Shown: positions 1 through 8,794, counted from the first letter of the stretch. The stretch: 38,163 bases of DNA from DASRTE01 sp035656095 (GCA_035656095.1 DASRTE010000047.1:1-38163); one strand, 5' to 3'. A program made the numbers and translations. The notes: a model not told the origin generated them from the sequence alone.

Positions 1-321
1 GGGTGGGCGGCACCGGGGATCACGGCCCAGCCTCGGGTCGGCGGGCGGCGGCGAGCAGGCAGCCCAGCCCGCCGTCGGAGTGGCCGACCAGGTGCGCCCC
101 TCGACCGAGGATCTCGGCGATGTCCTCGGCGTCCACCTCGAAGTCCTCGCCCTCGGCGGGTGGGCTGTCGCCGAAGCCGCGACGGTCGATAAGCAGCAGG
201 CGGTAGAAGTCGGAGAGCGGTCGCTGTTCGGCCCAGGTCTCCTACCCCAGCTCGGGCCACTGCCGTGCACCATCACCACCGGGTCGCCGTGACCCCAGGT
301 CACCACGTTCAGGTCCGTCAC
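1..321 (-). pseudogene. alpha/beta hydrolase, N-terminal part, frameshifted and cut by window edge
   Basis: Read on the minus strand from a GTG preceded by GGAGGT six bases upstream, the translation starts like an alpha/beta hydrolase (MTDLNVVTWGHGDP, then VVMVHGSGPSW, the oxyanion-hole region). Near position 240 the homology moves to another frame (LLLIDRRGFGDSPP) and continues to the nucleophile elbow GHSDGG around 85-100. A second shift is needed near 28-32: the current frame ends at a TGA (22-20), whereas another frame continues as WAVIPVPPT, which fits the strand after the elbow. A Ser nucleophile is therefore encoded, but no single frame spans it and the N-terminus, and the rest of the gene lies outside the window. 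No substrate can be proposed. Confidence 0.6.
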
Positions 322-374
322 CGTGACACCTCCCGACACACCGAGATCATGCCCGTCCGCTGCGATGGGGCTCG

Positions 375-380
375 TAGCAT
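375..380 (+). promoter_or_regulatory. -10 hexamer TAGCAT, probable leaderless promoter
   Basis: TAGCAT ends seven bases before the ATG at 388, so transcription would begin at or next to the start codon. No ribosome binding site is visible there. This supports choosing 388 over longer upstream extensions. No convincing -35 is seen. Confidence 0.45.
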
Positions 381-387
381 TCCGCTC

Positions 388-1074
388 ATGAGTCTGGCGA
401 CCTGGCGGGCATTGTGCATGGACGCGGCTGATCACACCCGGCTGGCCGGATTCTGGGCGGCGGTGCTCGGCCTGACACCCGCCGACCCCGGCGATGGTTC
501 CATGCGTCTCGATGGCGAGCACGAGGACCAGCAGCTCTGGGTCAATCCGGTCCCGGAGGCGAAGACGGTCAAGCACCGCGTGCACCTCGACGTGGAGGTC
601 GGCGACCTCGACGGGCTCGAAGGGCTGGGTGCCACGGTGCTGCGACCGCCCGGCGACGACCGGCACTGGTGGGTCATGGCCGACGTCGAGGGCGGCGAGT
701 TCTGTTCGTTCGTGCGCGACAGTCGGCCGTCCCTGCCGGGCCGGCTCTACGAGCTCGTCGTCGACTGCGCCGACGCGCATGCCCAGGCGGACTGGTGGGC
801 CGGGGTCCTGGGCATCGAGCGCGAGCGGGAGTCCCAGGAGCATTTCGCCGCGCTCGAGGGTGGCGACCTGCTGCCGTTCGACTACCTGTGCTTCGTGCCG
901 GTGCCCGAGCCCAAGCGGGCGAAGAACCGGATCCACTGGGACGTCGTGGCACCTGACGTCGGCGTCCTGGTGGCCAGGGGGGCACGAGTGCTACGCGAGC
1001 CCGACGACGAAATCTCCTGGCACATACTGGCAGATCCCGAGGGCAACGAGTTCTGCGCCTTCCCGACCCCGTAG
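388..1074 (+). CDS. VOC family protein, two tandem glyoxalase-like domains
   Basis: The 228-residue protein holds two copies of a glyoxalase/bleomycin-resistance (VOC) fold of the Glyoxalase_6 type. Copy one covers about residues 5-115 and copy two about 120-228. Each begins with a short helix motif (HTRLAGFWAAVLGL; HAQADWWAGVLGI), passes through VHLDVEV or IHWDVVA, and ends in an acidic-plus-Phe segment (VEGGEFCSF; PEGNEFCAF) where VOC enzymes usually carry a metal-ligand Glu. Upstream in-frame codons reach 265 with a His-rich leader that looks non-coding. The ATG at 388 fits the domain boundary and a -10 hexamer just before it. Substrate unknown; binding or detoxification of small molecules is typical of the family. 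It stands alone between two broken genes. Confidence 0.85.
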   Translation: MSLATWRALCMDAADHTRLAGFWAAVLGLTPADPGDGSMRLDGEHEDQQLWVNPVPEAKTVKHRVHLDVEVGDLDGLEGLGATVLRPPGDDRHWWVMADVEGGEFCSFVRDSRPSLPGRLYELVVDCADAHAQADWWAGVLGIERERESQEHFAALEGGDLLPFDYLCFVPVPEPKRAKNRIHWDVVAPDVGVLVARGARVLREPDDEISWHILADPEGNEFCAFPTP

Positions 1075-1108
1075 CGAGTTCCACTGTCCATGTCGATCGG
1101 TCCGTTGG

Positions 1109-2805
1109 TCAGCGGGCGGCGACCGAGGGGCGGCGCTGCTGGCCGCGCCAGAACGTGTTCACAGTGAAGGAGTCCAGGAAGGCGTCGCCGTCGGCGCCGG
1201 TGCCTCGAGCGTGAATCTGGAAGAAGCCATTGCGGTCCTCGTCGTCCTCCCACACGACGTAGCGCCGGCTCAGCCGATCGACGGCGAGCCGAGGGCGCAG
1301 TTGCTCTCGGCCGCCGCGTGGGTTGGCGGTTGACTCGGGCTGCGTCTCGGTTCCATTCGGTCCGAAGCCCCGGGACCGGATCTGGCCGATCAGGTTCTCG
1401 TCACGGTCGTCGGTCCAGACGACCACGAAGGACCCGGCCGGGTGCGCGGCGACGTCCGGCGTGACCTGGATGCCGGATTCGGTCGTGTTGACGACGATCT
1501 CGGGGAACAGGTCGGAGCTGTCCGCGGCGAAGCCGCGGGCACGGATCTCGCGGGTGTCCCGCTCGAACGTCACGACGAAGCTGCTGTCGGAGGCACGGCC
1601 ACCCGAGGGAAGACATCCTGGTCGCCGAGGCCGTCGGCCACGGCGAAATGTTCGAACACGCGCTGGCCGGCGGCGCCGAAGACCTGGCCGTGCACGGAGA
1701 GGCTCTCGTCGAGCAACTCTCCCCACACCACCACAAAACCCGCGCCGGGATTCATTCCCACGGCCGGGACGGCGGGTGTGCCGCCGTCGGTTCCGGCGGT
1801 GACGACGAGTTCGGGGAACCGGTCGCGACCCTCGCGGTCCAGCCCTCGGGCGCGGATCTCCTGGCCGCCAGCGGGCAGCCCGACCTGCCAGACGACGACG
1901 AGGTCTCCTCCCGGGGCGACCGCGACATCCGGCGCACCGTGCCGCCCGACACCAGAGGAGACCGTCAGCGCATCGAATCGCTGCGCGCCGTTGACGGTCA
2001 GGCAGCGCAGCTCCACCCGGGTGCTGTCGCTGCCCCTCGGGCCCTCCTCGTACACGACGAACGCCGCCCGCTCGGCGTCGAGTGCCACGTTCGGGTGGAC
2101 GCGATCGGTGTCGTCGCTCTCGACCCTCGCCGGCCCCCAGCAGTGCTTGCCCCACCGGGCCAGCCCGGTCCACTGCACCTCTCGGCGGTCGCGACGGTCG
2201 AGGTCGTCCTCCCAGGCCACGACGAAGTGCGGAGCGTCGTAGAGGACACAGACACCCTTGATGTCGAACTCGCTGAGACCGTCGCGCTGGCCGATGTCTA
2301 CGTCTTGTAGCGGGTCGATGGTGTCGCCGCCGTCGGAGAACGCGTCCTCGGGGTAATGCATCATCGAGCCGTAGTCGTACGGTCCGAGGACGACACCGCC
2401 CAGCCGCATGTCGAAGTTGTGCTCCTTGCCGGCCTCGATGTTGCCGGCGTTGATCCGGACGAACCGGTCGCGGTCCGGCCGTTGGTGCTCGTGGAAGTAA
2501 CCGACGGCATGGCCGATCTCGTGGATGACGTTGCCGGTCCCGAACCCGTCGCCCACGTCGCAGCCCACGGTCTGCTCGCCGCCGACCCGGCCGACGGTCG
2601 CCTGGCACACGTCCTCGGCCAGGACGAAGCGGACGAAGTCCTCCTCGTTGAACCGGCGCCGCAGCCGGATGATGGTCCGGTCGTTCCAGTGGTCGATGGC
2701 GCGCAGCACCTCCCGGCGCTGGCCCTCGCTGAACTCGTCACTGATGACGTACGGGATGACGCCATCGGGCCAGCGCGCGTCGGCGTCACCGGTCGCGTAC
2801 GCCAC
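1109..2805 (-). pseudogene. astacin-family (M12A) zinc metalloprotease with C-terminal repeat domain, frameshifted
   Basis: The gene starts at a GTG preceded by AGGAGG four bases upstream. The first ~190 residues form an astacin domain with the zinc signature HEIGHAVGYFHEHQRPDRD (astacin consensus HExxHxxGxxHExxRxDRD) and the Met-turn region YGSMMHY. Next come several ~50-residue repeats built around an FVVVW strand followed by an (I)RARGxD turn and a PExVV strand, resembling a beta-propeller or secreted adhesion module. The frame ends at 1570, but the repeats resume in another frame from about 1605 (GGRASDSSFVVTF) and run to the TGA at 1109. One indel therefore splits a protein of about 565 residues. 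The catalytic domain is intact, so a truncated 411-residue protease could still be made. No signal peptide is visible. Confidence 0.75.
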
Positions 2806-2958
2806 GGTGCCTCCTGGGCCGGCCAGGTGCCGGGCCGCGCCTGTGCCCGGCGCTTCCGACGGGTCCGGCCGTAAGGTATCGCCTCCCGCCGCTTCCGAGC
2901 GAAACGATCGGACGTTCGGTGGCTGTGGTCCACCCGCCCGGGTGGTGGCTGGCCGGCA

Positions 2959-3557
2959 CTACGGGGCGAACGCGCCAGGCACGATGGCCGGGATCAAGGG
3001 GTCCAGGACCGGCGTCATCGTCGGGTCGACGCGGACCTGCGCCCGGTAAGCCTCGACGTGCGGTCTGCCTTGCCGGAGCAGCCTGACGACCTCGTCGACC
3101 CGATCGAATATTCCGAAGGTGCGTAGGCCGCCGACGATGCGGAAGAACGAGTCGACAGACGTGACCGTCATAGCCGTGGCTCGGTGGTCCTGGTACAGGC
3201 CCCATCCGGGCCGGATGGGTGACCTGCTCGACGAGAAGGCCGATGACCGAGCTCACGATGAAGAACGCCTTCTCGACGAGATACACGCGAACGTTCCGGT
3301 GCAAGGGGCCCGCCGGCCGCAGAAACCACTCGAGTACCGAGCGATGCTTGTCGCGGAGCAGATGGTTCGCCTTGTACTCGGTCGCCGGGGAACGAATCCC
3401 TGCTCCGTAGTTCCTGCACGCAACGGGTTGCCGATACGCCGTCCAACGCACGCTGGCATGTGCGAACACATCGGTCATCCCGCCGATGAGCTTGCTCGCC
3501 CTCGTAGCCGGACTCGTCGCAGGCGATTTGTACAAGCTCATCACGTGTACGTGTCAC
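2959..3557 (-). pseudogene. DUF3800-type protein, multiply frameshifted remnant with internal deletion
   Basis: Pieces of one actinobacterial family occur in changing frames. The start VTRTRDELVQIACDESGYEGE carries the acidic DES motif typical of DUF3800. After a one-base insertion it continues LIGGMTDVFAHASVR. After a one-base loss comes LDGVSATRCVQELRSR. After one extra base comes RSPATEYKANHLLRDKH, followed by a hydrophobic segment to about 3215. A final switch near 3170 leads to TSVDSFFRIVGGLRTFG, ending at 2959 after VLDPLIPAIV. From memory of the family, several tens of residues are missing before TSVDSFF, and the C-terminus is shorter than usual. DUF3800 proteins have an RNase-H-like fold and are often near mobile DNA; no mobile element is visible here. 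Non-functional in this form. Confidence 0.65.
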
Positions 3558-3765
3558 AGTCTTTCCCCTGGCGGACGACGACCGCCTCACCAGCGACACC
3601 ATCGTCGAGGAGCGGCGGAGGAGCAACCCAATCCGGCACGAAGGAGCAAAGGCTGTCACCAGAGACGGCAGATCCGGCCGAGGCGGGTGTTCATTCGTCT
3701 GAATGCCGTTCGTGTAGAGGGTGAGACGCCGGCGCAGGGCCGGCGGCACAACCAGGGAGGACGAG

Positions 3766-4362
3766 ATGAGCAAGATCGTGGTGTTCAACAGCCTGACGCT
3801 CGACGGTGTGATGCAAGCCCCCGGCCGCCCCGACGAGGACCGCCGCGGAGGCTTCGAGCACGGCGGCTGGGCCCAGCCCTACATGGACGCGGTCATGGGG
3901 GAGGTGGCCGCACAGGGGATGGCCGAGGGCGGTCCCATCCTGTTCGGCCGACGGACCTATGAGGACTTCTTCTCCTACTGGCCCCACCAGACGGACAACC
4001 CATTCACCGAGGTCCTCGACAACTCCCAGAAGTACGTTGCGTCCAGGACGCTCCACGAGCCGCTGCCGTGGCAGAACTCCACGCTCCTGAAGGATGACGT
4101 CCCACAGGCGGTGGCCGAGCTCAGGGAGCAGCCGGGCAAGGACATCGTGGTGCTGGGCAGCGGAGACCTGCTCCAGTCGCTGATCCGCCAGGGCATGGTC
4201 GACGAGTACATGCTGCTGATTCACCCGCTGGTGCTGGGATCCGGGCGGCGGCTCTTCCCTGACGACGGTTCATTCGCCAGGCTGCGACTGGTCGACTCTG
4301 TCGCGACGACCACCGGTGTGATCATCGCGACCTACAAGCCGGCCGAGCCGGGTGCGGCCTAG
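3766..4362 (+). CDS. RibD C-terminal / dihydrofolate reductase-like protein
   Basis: The 198-residue protein opens with KIVVFNSLTLDGVMQAPG, the first strand and loop of the RibD-C/DHFR-like fold. It continues with ILFGRRTYEDFFSYWP and VVLGSGDLLQSLI, where the NADPH-binding fold of this family lies, and ends with a LHPLVLGSGRRLF-like segment (here IHPLVLGSGRRLF). These proteins are annotated as reductases; substrates are generally unknown and they are not true folate DHFRs. The ATG at 3766 follows AGGGAGG. Ten bases after the stop begins a YCII gene, whose ribosome binding site overlaps this stop, and then a sigma factor, so this is the first gene of a three-gene operon likely under that sigma factor. 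Confidence 0.88.
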   Translation: MSKIVVFNSLTLDGVMQAPGRPDEDRRGGFEHGGWAQPYMDAVMGEVAAQGMAEGGPILFGRRTYEDFFSYWPHQTDNPFTEVLDNSQKYVASRTLHEPLPWQNSTLLKDDVPQAVAELREQPGKDIVVLGSGDLLQSLIRQGMVDEYMLLIHPLVLGSGRRLFPDDGSFARLRLVDSVATTTGVIIATYKPAEPGAA

Positions 4363-4372
4363 GAGGACCGCC

Positions 4373-4726
4373 ATGAAGCAGTACCTGCTCAGCGTGTACC
4401 AACCCGAGGGTGAACCTCCCCCACCAGAGGTCTTGGACCCGATCATGCGCGACCTCGAGGTCGTGAACCAGGAGCTCAAGGCTGCCGGCGCCTGGGTCTT
4501 CACGGCCGGGTTGCACCCGCCGAGCACTGCCACCGTGGTGCGGCTCCGCGGCGGCGACGTGCTCATGACCGACGGCCCGTTCGCGGAGGGCAAGGAGCAC
4601 ATCGGCGGGTTCACGATCATCAAGGCGCCCGACCTCGACGCCGCGCTCGACTGGGCCCGCAAGCTCGCCCGGGCAAGCACCCTCCCGATCGAGGTGCGGC
4701 CGCTTCAGGACGAGGCCGAGGGCTGA
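4373..4726 (+). CDS. YCII-related (DGPF domain) protein
   Basis: The 117-residue protein has the YCII/DGPF fold: it begins MKQYLLSVYQPEG and carries the diagnostic segment VLMTDGPFAEGKEHIGGF near residues 62-80, followed by the IIKAPDLDAALDWA helix. DGPF proteins are small dimeric ferredoxin-like proteins that often sit next to ECF sigma factors; their biochemical role is unsettled. The AGGAGG site overlaps the stop codon of the preceding reductase gene. The sigma factor starts seven bases after this stop. That arrangement is the hallmark of the ECF42 group. Confidence 0.9.
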   Translation: MKQYLLSVYQPEGEPPPPEVLDPIMRDLEVVNQELKAAGAWVFTAGLHPPSTATVVRLRGGDVLMTDGPFAEGKEHIGGFTIIKAPDLDAALDWARKLARASTLPIEVRPLQDEAEG

Positions 4727-4733
4727 TCGCGGC

Positions 4734-5960
4734 GTGCCGGGTCTGACCGCCTCGGAGATCGACCGTGTTTTCCGCGAGGAGTACGGCCGCGCGGTGGCCG
4801 TCCTGGTCCGCACCTTCGGGGACATCGACATCGCTGAGGAGGCGGTCCAGGACGCGTTCACCGTCGCGGTGCAGCGATGGACGTCCGGTGGGCTGCCGCC
4901 CAGCCCGGCGGGATGGATCATCACCACCGCCCGCAACCGGGCGATCGACCGGCTCCGCCGGGAGTCGTCCCGTGCGGACCGGCACGCACAGGCCGCCCTG
5001 CTCCACGCCCGCGACGAACCAGCCGAGGAGGGCGCCGTGCACGACGACCGGTTGCGGCTGATCTTCACCTGTTGCCACCCCTCCCTCGCCACCCCCGCCC
5101 AGGTCGCGCTCACTCTCCGCCTCCTGGGCGGGCTGACCACGGCGGAGATCGCCCACGCCTTCCTGGTACCCGAGCCGACGATGGCCCGGCGGCTGGTCCG
5201 GGCCAAGGGCAAGATCCGCGACGCGCGGATCCCCTACCGGGTCCCGAACGAGGCGGATCTCCCGCACCGCCTCGGAGCCGTCCTGGCCGTCGTCTACCTC
5301 ATCTTCAACGAGGGGTACACCGCCAGCTCCGGCGAGCGGCTGGTCCGCGAGGACCTCTGTGCCGAAGCCATCCGGCTCGGACGCCTGCTGGCCGAGCTCA
5401 TGCCCGACGAGCCGGAGGTGATGGGGCTGCTCGCGCTCATGCTGCTGGTCGAGTCGCGTCGGGCCACCCGCACCACGCCGGACGGCGACCTCGTACTGCT
5501 GGCCGACCAGGACCGCCGCCGCTGGGACCGCGGCCTCATCGCCGAGGGCCAGGCCATCGTCCGGCGATGTCTGCGGCGTAGCCAGCCCGGCCCCTACCAG
5601 CTCCAGGCCGCGATCAACGCCGTGCACAGCGACGCTCCGGCCGCGGCCGCCACCGACTGGTGGCAGATCCTGCAGCTGTACGACCAGCTCCTGTCGCTGG
5701 CTCCGAGCCCGGTCGTGGCCCTCAACCGCGCGGTCGCGGTGGCCGAGGTCGAGGGCCCGGACGCGGCCCTCACCCTCGTCGACGGCCTCGACCTCGGTGA
5801 CTACCACCTGTTCCACGCCATCCGAGCCGACCTGCTGCGACGCCTGGGCCGCACCGACGAGGCGGCGCCGGCGTACGAGGCGGCGATCGACCGCACCGAG
5901 AACGCGGCCGAGCGCGAGTTCCTTCACCGCAGCCTGGGCACACTCGGCCGAGCACGCTGA
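4734..5960 (+). CDS. RNA polymerase sigma factor, ECF42-like with C-terminal TPR-type extension
   Basis: The 408-residue protein begins at a GTG seven bases after the YCII stop. Residues ~5-75 form sigma region 2 (VFREEYGRAVAVLVR, DIAEEAVQDAFTVAV, WIITTARNRAIDRLR). Residues ~105-165 form region 4, with a helix-turn-helix around GLTTAEIAHAFLVPEPTMARRL. The remaining ~240 residues are an alpha-helical DUF6596/TPR-like extension (LPHRLGAVLAVVYLIFNEGY, VVALNRAVAVAEVEGP). No anti-sigma gene is adjacent, which fits ECF42, where the extension and the DGPF partner are thought to carry control. Likely targets are its own operon and other DGPF loci. I did not find the motif I recall for ECF42 promoters (TGTCGA at -35) upstream of 3766. 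Confidence 0.9.
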   Translation: MPGLTASEIDRVFREEYGRAVAVLVRTFGDIDIAEEAVQDAFTVAVQRWTSGGLPPSPAGWIITTARNRAIDRLRRESSRADRHAQAALLHARDEPAEEGAVHDDRLRLIFTCCHPSLATPAQVALTLRLLGGLTTAEIAHAFLVPEPTMARRLVRAKGKIRDARIPYRVPNEADLPHRLGAVLAVVYLIFNEGYTASSGERLVREDLCAEAIRLGRLLAELMPDEPEVMGLLALMLLVESRRATRTTPDGDLVLLADQDRRRWDRGLIAEGQAIVRRCLRRSQPGPYQLQAAINAVHSDAPAAAATDWWQILQLYDQLLSLAPSPVVALNRAVAVAEVEGPDAALTLVDGLDLGDYHLFHAIRADLLRRLGRTDEAAPAYEAAIDRTENAAEREFLHRSLGTLGRAR

Positions 5961-5981
5961 GGCTGCGACTCGGCAGGACAG

Positions 5982-5987
5982 TAGGGT
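5982..5987 (+). promoter_or_regulatory. -10 hexamer TAGGGT, probable leaderless promoter of dapE
   Basis: TAGGGT lies eight bases before the GTG at 5996, with no Shine-Dalgarno sequence between. It falls in the 35-base gap after the sigma factor gene, so dapE is probably transcribed separately. A -35 element is not evident. Confidence 0.4.
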
Positions 5988-5995
5988 CGGCTGCC

Positions 5996-7075
5996 GTGAC
6001 GGTGCGCCTCGATCTCGGCCTTTCCGCCCCGGACCTGACCGCGGCGCTGTGCGACATCCCGTCGGTCAGCGGCGACGAGGCCGTGCTGGCCGACGCCGTC
6101 GAGGCGGCGCTGGCCGGTCATGGCCACCTGCGCGTTCACCGCGCCGGCGACACCGTCGTCGCCCGCACCGGCTTGAGCAGGGGCGAGCGGGTGATCGTCG
6201 CAGGGCACCTGGACACTGTGCCCGTCGCCGACAACCTGCCGACCCGCCGGGACGGCCAGATGCTCTGGGGTCGCGGCACCGTCGACATGAAGGGTGGCGT
6301 CGCGGTCGCCCTCCGGCTGGCGGCCCATGTGCCGGAGCCGGTCCGCGACGTCACCTACATCTTCTACGACCACGAGGAGGTCGAGGCCGACCGCAGCGGG
6401 CTGGCCCGGGTGGCCGACCGTCACCCGGAGTGGCTGACGGCCGACTTCGCGGTGCTGATGGAGCCGACCGCCGCCCAGGTCGAGGGCGGGTGCAACGGGA
6501 CGGTGCGGGTAGCGGTCACTGTCCGAGGCCTGGCCGCGCACTCCGCGCGCTGGTGGATGGGCAGCAACGCGGTACACGCGGCCGGAGAGGTGCTCGATCG
6601 CCTGCGCGGCTACGTCCCGGCCGAGGTCGAGGTGGACGGCCTCGTCTACCGCGAAGGGCTGAATGCCGTCGACATCAGGGGCGGCATCGCCGGCAACGTC
6701 GTCCCGGACGTGTGCGTGGTCACGGTCAACTACCGGTTCGCCCCGATCAGGAGCGAGGAGGAGGCTCTGGCACGCCTGGACGAGCTCTTCCACGGATACG
6801 AGTTGACGACTCTCGACAGCTCGCCGGGTGCGCTGCCGGGCCTGAACCACCCCGCCGCCGCAGCCTTCGTCGCGGCGGTGGGGGCCGAGCCCGGGCCGAA
6901 ACACGGCTGGACCGACGTGGCCCGCTTCTCGACGCTCGGTGTCCCGGCGGTCAACTACGGCCCCGGTGACGCCAACCTCGCTCATGCCGACGACGAACGC
7001 GTCGACGTGCGCGAGGTGCAGCACTGCGAGGACCGGATGTGGGCCTGGCTCACCTCGGCACCGGCTCGTGGCTAG
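5996..7075 (+). CDS. dapE: succinyl-diaminopimelate desuccinylase
   Basis: M20-family dinuclear zinc amidohydrolase that removes succinate from N-succinyl-L,L-diaminopimelate in lysine and peptidoglycan-precursor synthesis in the cytoplasm. The 359-residue translation has the first zinc His in VIVAGHLDTVP (~residue 68), the bridging Asp in GRGTVDMKGG (~98), the catalytic Glu pair in YDHEEVEADRSG (~128), a zinc Asp/Glu in LMEPTAAQVEGG, a dimerisation lid (~180-280) and a C-terminal His in NLAHADDERV (~329). Length and motifs match the actinobacterial DapE group. Starts at GTG; the next gene's promoter overlaps its stop. Confidence 0.93.
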   Translation: MTVRLDLGLSAPDLTAALCDIPSVSGDEAVLADAVEAALAGHGHLRVHRAGDTVVARTGLSRGERVIVAGHLDTVPVADNLPTRRDGQMLWGRGTVDMKGGVAVALRLAAHVPEPVRDVTYIFYDHEEVEADRSGLARVADRHPEWLTADFAVLMEPTAAQVEGGCNGTVRVAVTVRGLAAHSARWWMGSNAVHAAGEVLDRLRGYVPAEVEVDGLVYREGLNAVDIRGGIAGNVVPDVCVVTVNYRFAPIRSEEEALARLDELFHGYELTTLDSSPGALPGLNHPAAAAFVAAVGAEPGPKHGWTDVARFSTLGVPAVNYGPGDANLAHADDERVDVREVQHCEDRMWAWLTSAPARG

Positions 7076-7078
7076 CCT
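7073..7078 (+). promoter_or_regulatory. -10 hexamer TAGCCT overlapping the dapE stop
   Basis: TAGCCT contains the TAG stop of dapE and ends seven bases before the GTG at 7086. This spacing would give a leaderless transcript for the next gene. A read-through dapE transcript is also possible. Confidence 0.35.
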
Positions 7079-7085
7079 GACGACC

Positions 7086-7865
7086 GTGACGGCACCGCAG
7101 AGCCCCGGCCCGCCCTCCGAGAAGCACCGCGGCCCGGTCACGCTGCGCCGCTCACAGGTCGAGGTGACCACGACCGACCAGCGGCTGCTGGAGAGCCGTG
7201 GTCCCGCCGACTGGGTCCATGGCGACCCGTGGCGGGTCATGCGGATCCAGTCCGAGTTCGTCGAGGGGTTCGGGTCGCTGGCGAACCTCGGCCCGGCGAT
7301 CAGCGTCTTCGGATCCGCCCGGACCCCGCGCGACGATCCGCTCTACCGGACGGCGGTCGAGCTCGGCACCGCCCTCGCCCGGGCCGGGTACGGGGTGATC
7401 ACCGGCGGCGGCCCAGGCATCATGGAAGGGGCCAACAAGGGCGCGGTGGAGGGCGGCGGCGTCTCGGTGGGTCTCGGCATCGAGCTGCCGTTCGAGCAGG
7501 GCATCAACGAGTACGTCGACCTCGGCATCAACTTCCGGTACTTCTTCGCCCGCAAGACGATGTTCGTCAAGTACGCCCAGGGGTTCGTGGTCTTCCCCGG
7601 CGGCTTCGGCACGCTCGACGAACTGTTCGAGGCGTTGACGCTCGTCCAGACCGGTAAGGTCACGCAGTTCCCGATCGTGCTCATGGGCACGTCCTACTGG
7701 GCCGGGCTGGTGGACTGGCTTCGCGGCACCGTGGCCGCCGAGAAGAAGATCGCCGTGGCCGATCTCGACCTGTGGTGCGTGACCGACGACCCCAGTGAGG
7801 CCGTCGAGGTCATCGTCCGGGTCAACACCGAGGGCGAAGCGCCGCGCGGCACAGCCTTCACATGA
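7086..7865 (+). CDS. TIGR00730 / LOG-family nucleotide hydrolase
   Basis: The 259-residue Rossmann-like protein has the two defining motifs of the lysine-decarboxylase-like (LOG) family: GGGPGIMEGANKGA near residue 110 and PGGFGTLDE near residue 175, plus an SVFGSAR strand. Family members tested in mycobacteria and plants release cytokinin bases from nucleoside 5'-monophosphates (phosphoribohydrolase activity); lysine decarboxylase activity is not supported. GTG at 7086 is chosen; an in-frame GTG at 7068 would overlap dapE. The stop overlaps the converging folP2-type gene by eight bases. It lies downstream of dapE, as in the mycobacterial locus. Confidence 0.9.
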   Translation: MTAPQSPGPPSEKHRGPVTLRRSQVEVTTTDQRLLESRGPADWVHGDPWRVMRIQSEFVEGFGSLANLGPAISVFGSARTPRDDPLYRTAVELGTALARAGYGVITGGGPGIMEGANKGAVEGGGVSVGLGIELPFEQGINEYVDLGINFRYFFARKTMFVKYAQGFVVFPGGFGTLDELFEALTLVQTGKVTQFPIVLMGTSYWAGLVDWLRGTVAAEKKIAVADLDLWCVTDDPSEAVEVIVRVNTEGEAPRGTAFT

Positions 7866-8721
7866 GGCCACGGCGCGGCGAACGTGGCGGACGGGTGCCC
7901 CGGATCGCTGCCACCATGTCGAGGACCTGACGGGTCTCGGCGACGTCGTGCGCCCGGAACACCCGCGCACCCGCCCATGCCGACACCGCCGTCGCGGCGA
8001 GCGTGCCCGGCAGACGGGCGGATGGGGGCAGGCCCAGCGTCTCGCCGACGAAGTCCTTGCGCGACAAGCTCACCAGGACCGGCCAGCCGGTCGCGACGAC
8101 CTGGTCGAGACGGCGGGTCAGCTCGAGCGAGTGACGGGTGTTCTTACCGAAGTCGTGGGTCGGGTCGATCAGTATGCCGTCGCGGCGAACCCCGGCGGCG
8201 ACCGCCTTCTCGGCGAGGTCCGTCGTTGCGGCGACCACGTCCGCGACGACGTCCCGGTACGTGACGCGGTGCGGATGGGTCCGCGGCGTCAGGTCGCCGG
8301 TATGGCTGCACACCAAGCCGACCCCCCAGCGGGCCGCGACCGCGGCGACATCGGGGTCGGCGCCCGCCCACGAGTCGTTGACCAGGTGGGCACCGGCCGC
8401 GCAGGTGGCCTCCGCGACGCCGGCTCGATGCGTGTCGACACTGACAACCAGGTCGGGATGCCGCTCACGCACGGCCGCGACCAGGTCGGCCGTTCGGTCG
8501 ATCTCCTCGTCCACGGAGACGGCCGGACCGTGTCCCGCCCTGACGCCGCCGATGTCGACGATGTCAGCACCCTCGGCGGCCACCGCGGCCACCCGTCGCA
8601 GCGCGGAATCGAAGTCGAAGGTCGATCCGCGGTCGTAGAACGAGTCCGGAGTCCGGTTGACGATCGCCATGACGGCGAACTCGCCCGCAGCGAAGGCCCT
8701 GGTGCCCAACCGCAATGTCAC
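7858..8721 (-). CDS. folP2: dihydropteroate synthase homologue, FolP2 type
   Basis: TIM-barrel protein of 287 residues in the pterin-binding family. It opens with VMAIVNRTPDSFYDRG where classical DHPS has NVTPDSFSDGG; the VNRTPDSFYD variant is the signature of mycobacterial FolP2. Further conserved segments are ADIVDIGGVRAG, VVSVDTHRAGVA, HLVNDSWAG and ILIDPTHDFGKN. From established work on mycobacteria, FolP2 does not replace FolP1 in folate synthesis, and its true role is uncertain. The GTG start has GGAGG upstream. In-frame codons continue to 8961 but read through low-complexity Thr-rich sequence antisense to the next gene, so the shorter form is chosen. Confidence 0.88.
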   Translation of the reverse strand: MTLRLGTRAFAAGEFAVMAIVNRTPDSFYDRGSTFDFDSALRRVAAVAAEGADIVDIGGVRAGHGPAVSVDEEIDRTADLVAAVRERHPDLVVSVDTHRAGVAEATCAAGAHLVNDSWAGADPDVAAVAARWGVGLVCSHTGDLTPRTHPHRVTYRDVVADVVAATTDLAEKAVAAGVRRDGILIDPTHDFGKNTRHSLELTRRLDQVVATGWPVLVSLSRKDFVGETLGLPPSARLPGTLAATAVSAWAGARVFRAHDVAETRQVLDMVAAIRGTRPPRSPRRGLM

Positions 8722-8794
8722 GCGCGCCTCCGAATGCGCCGGCGGAGGCACAGCGTGACACGATCGGGGACCCGACACCGACAGGAGGGTGGCC

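Noticed and set aside
265..387. Extended N-terminus of the VOC protein with a His-rich start
   Set aside because: It overlaps the divergent hydrolase start region, and the VOC domain and -10 hexamer support 388.
1570..1640. Programmed frameshift in the astacin gene
   Set aside because: No slippery heptamer or downstream structure is evident, and neighbouring genes are also broken, so decay is simpler.
3210..3235. GGGTGA half-site
   Set aside because: No matching TCACCC arm at the right spacing; it lies inside the DUF3800 remnant.
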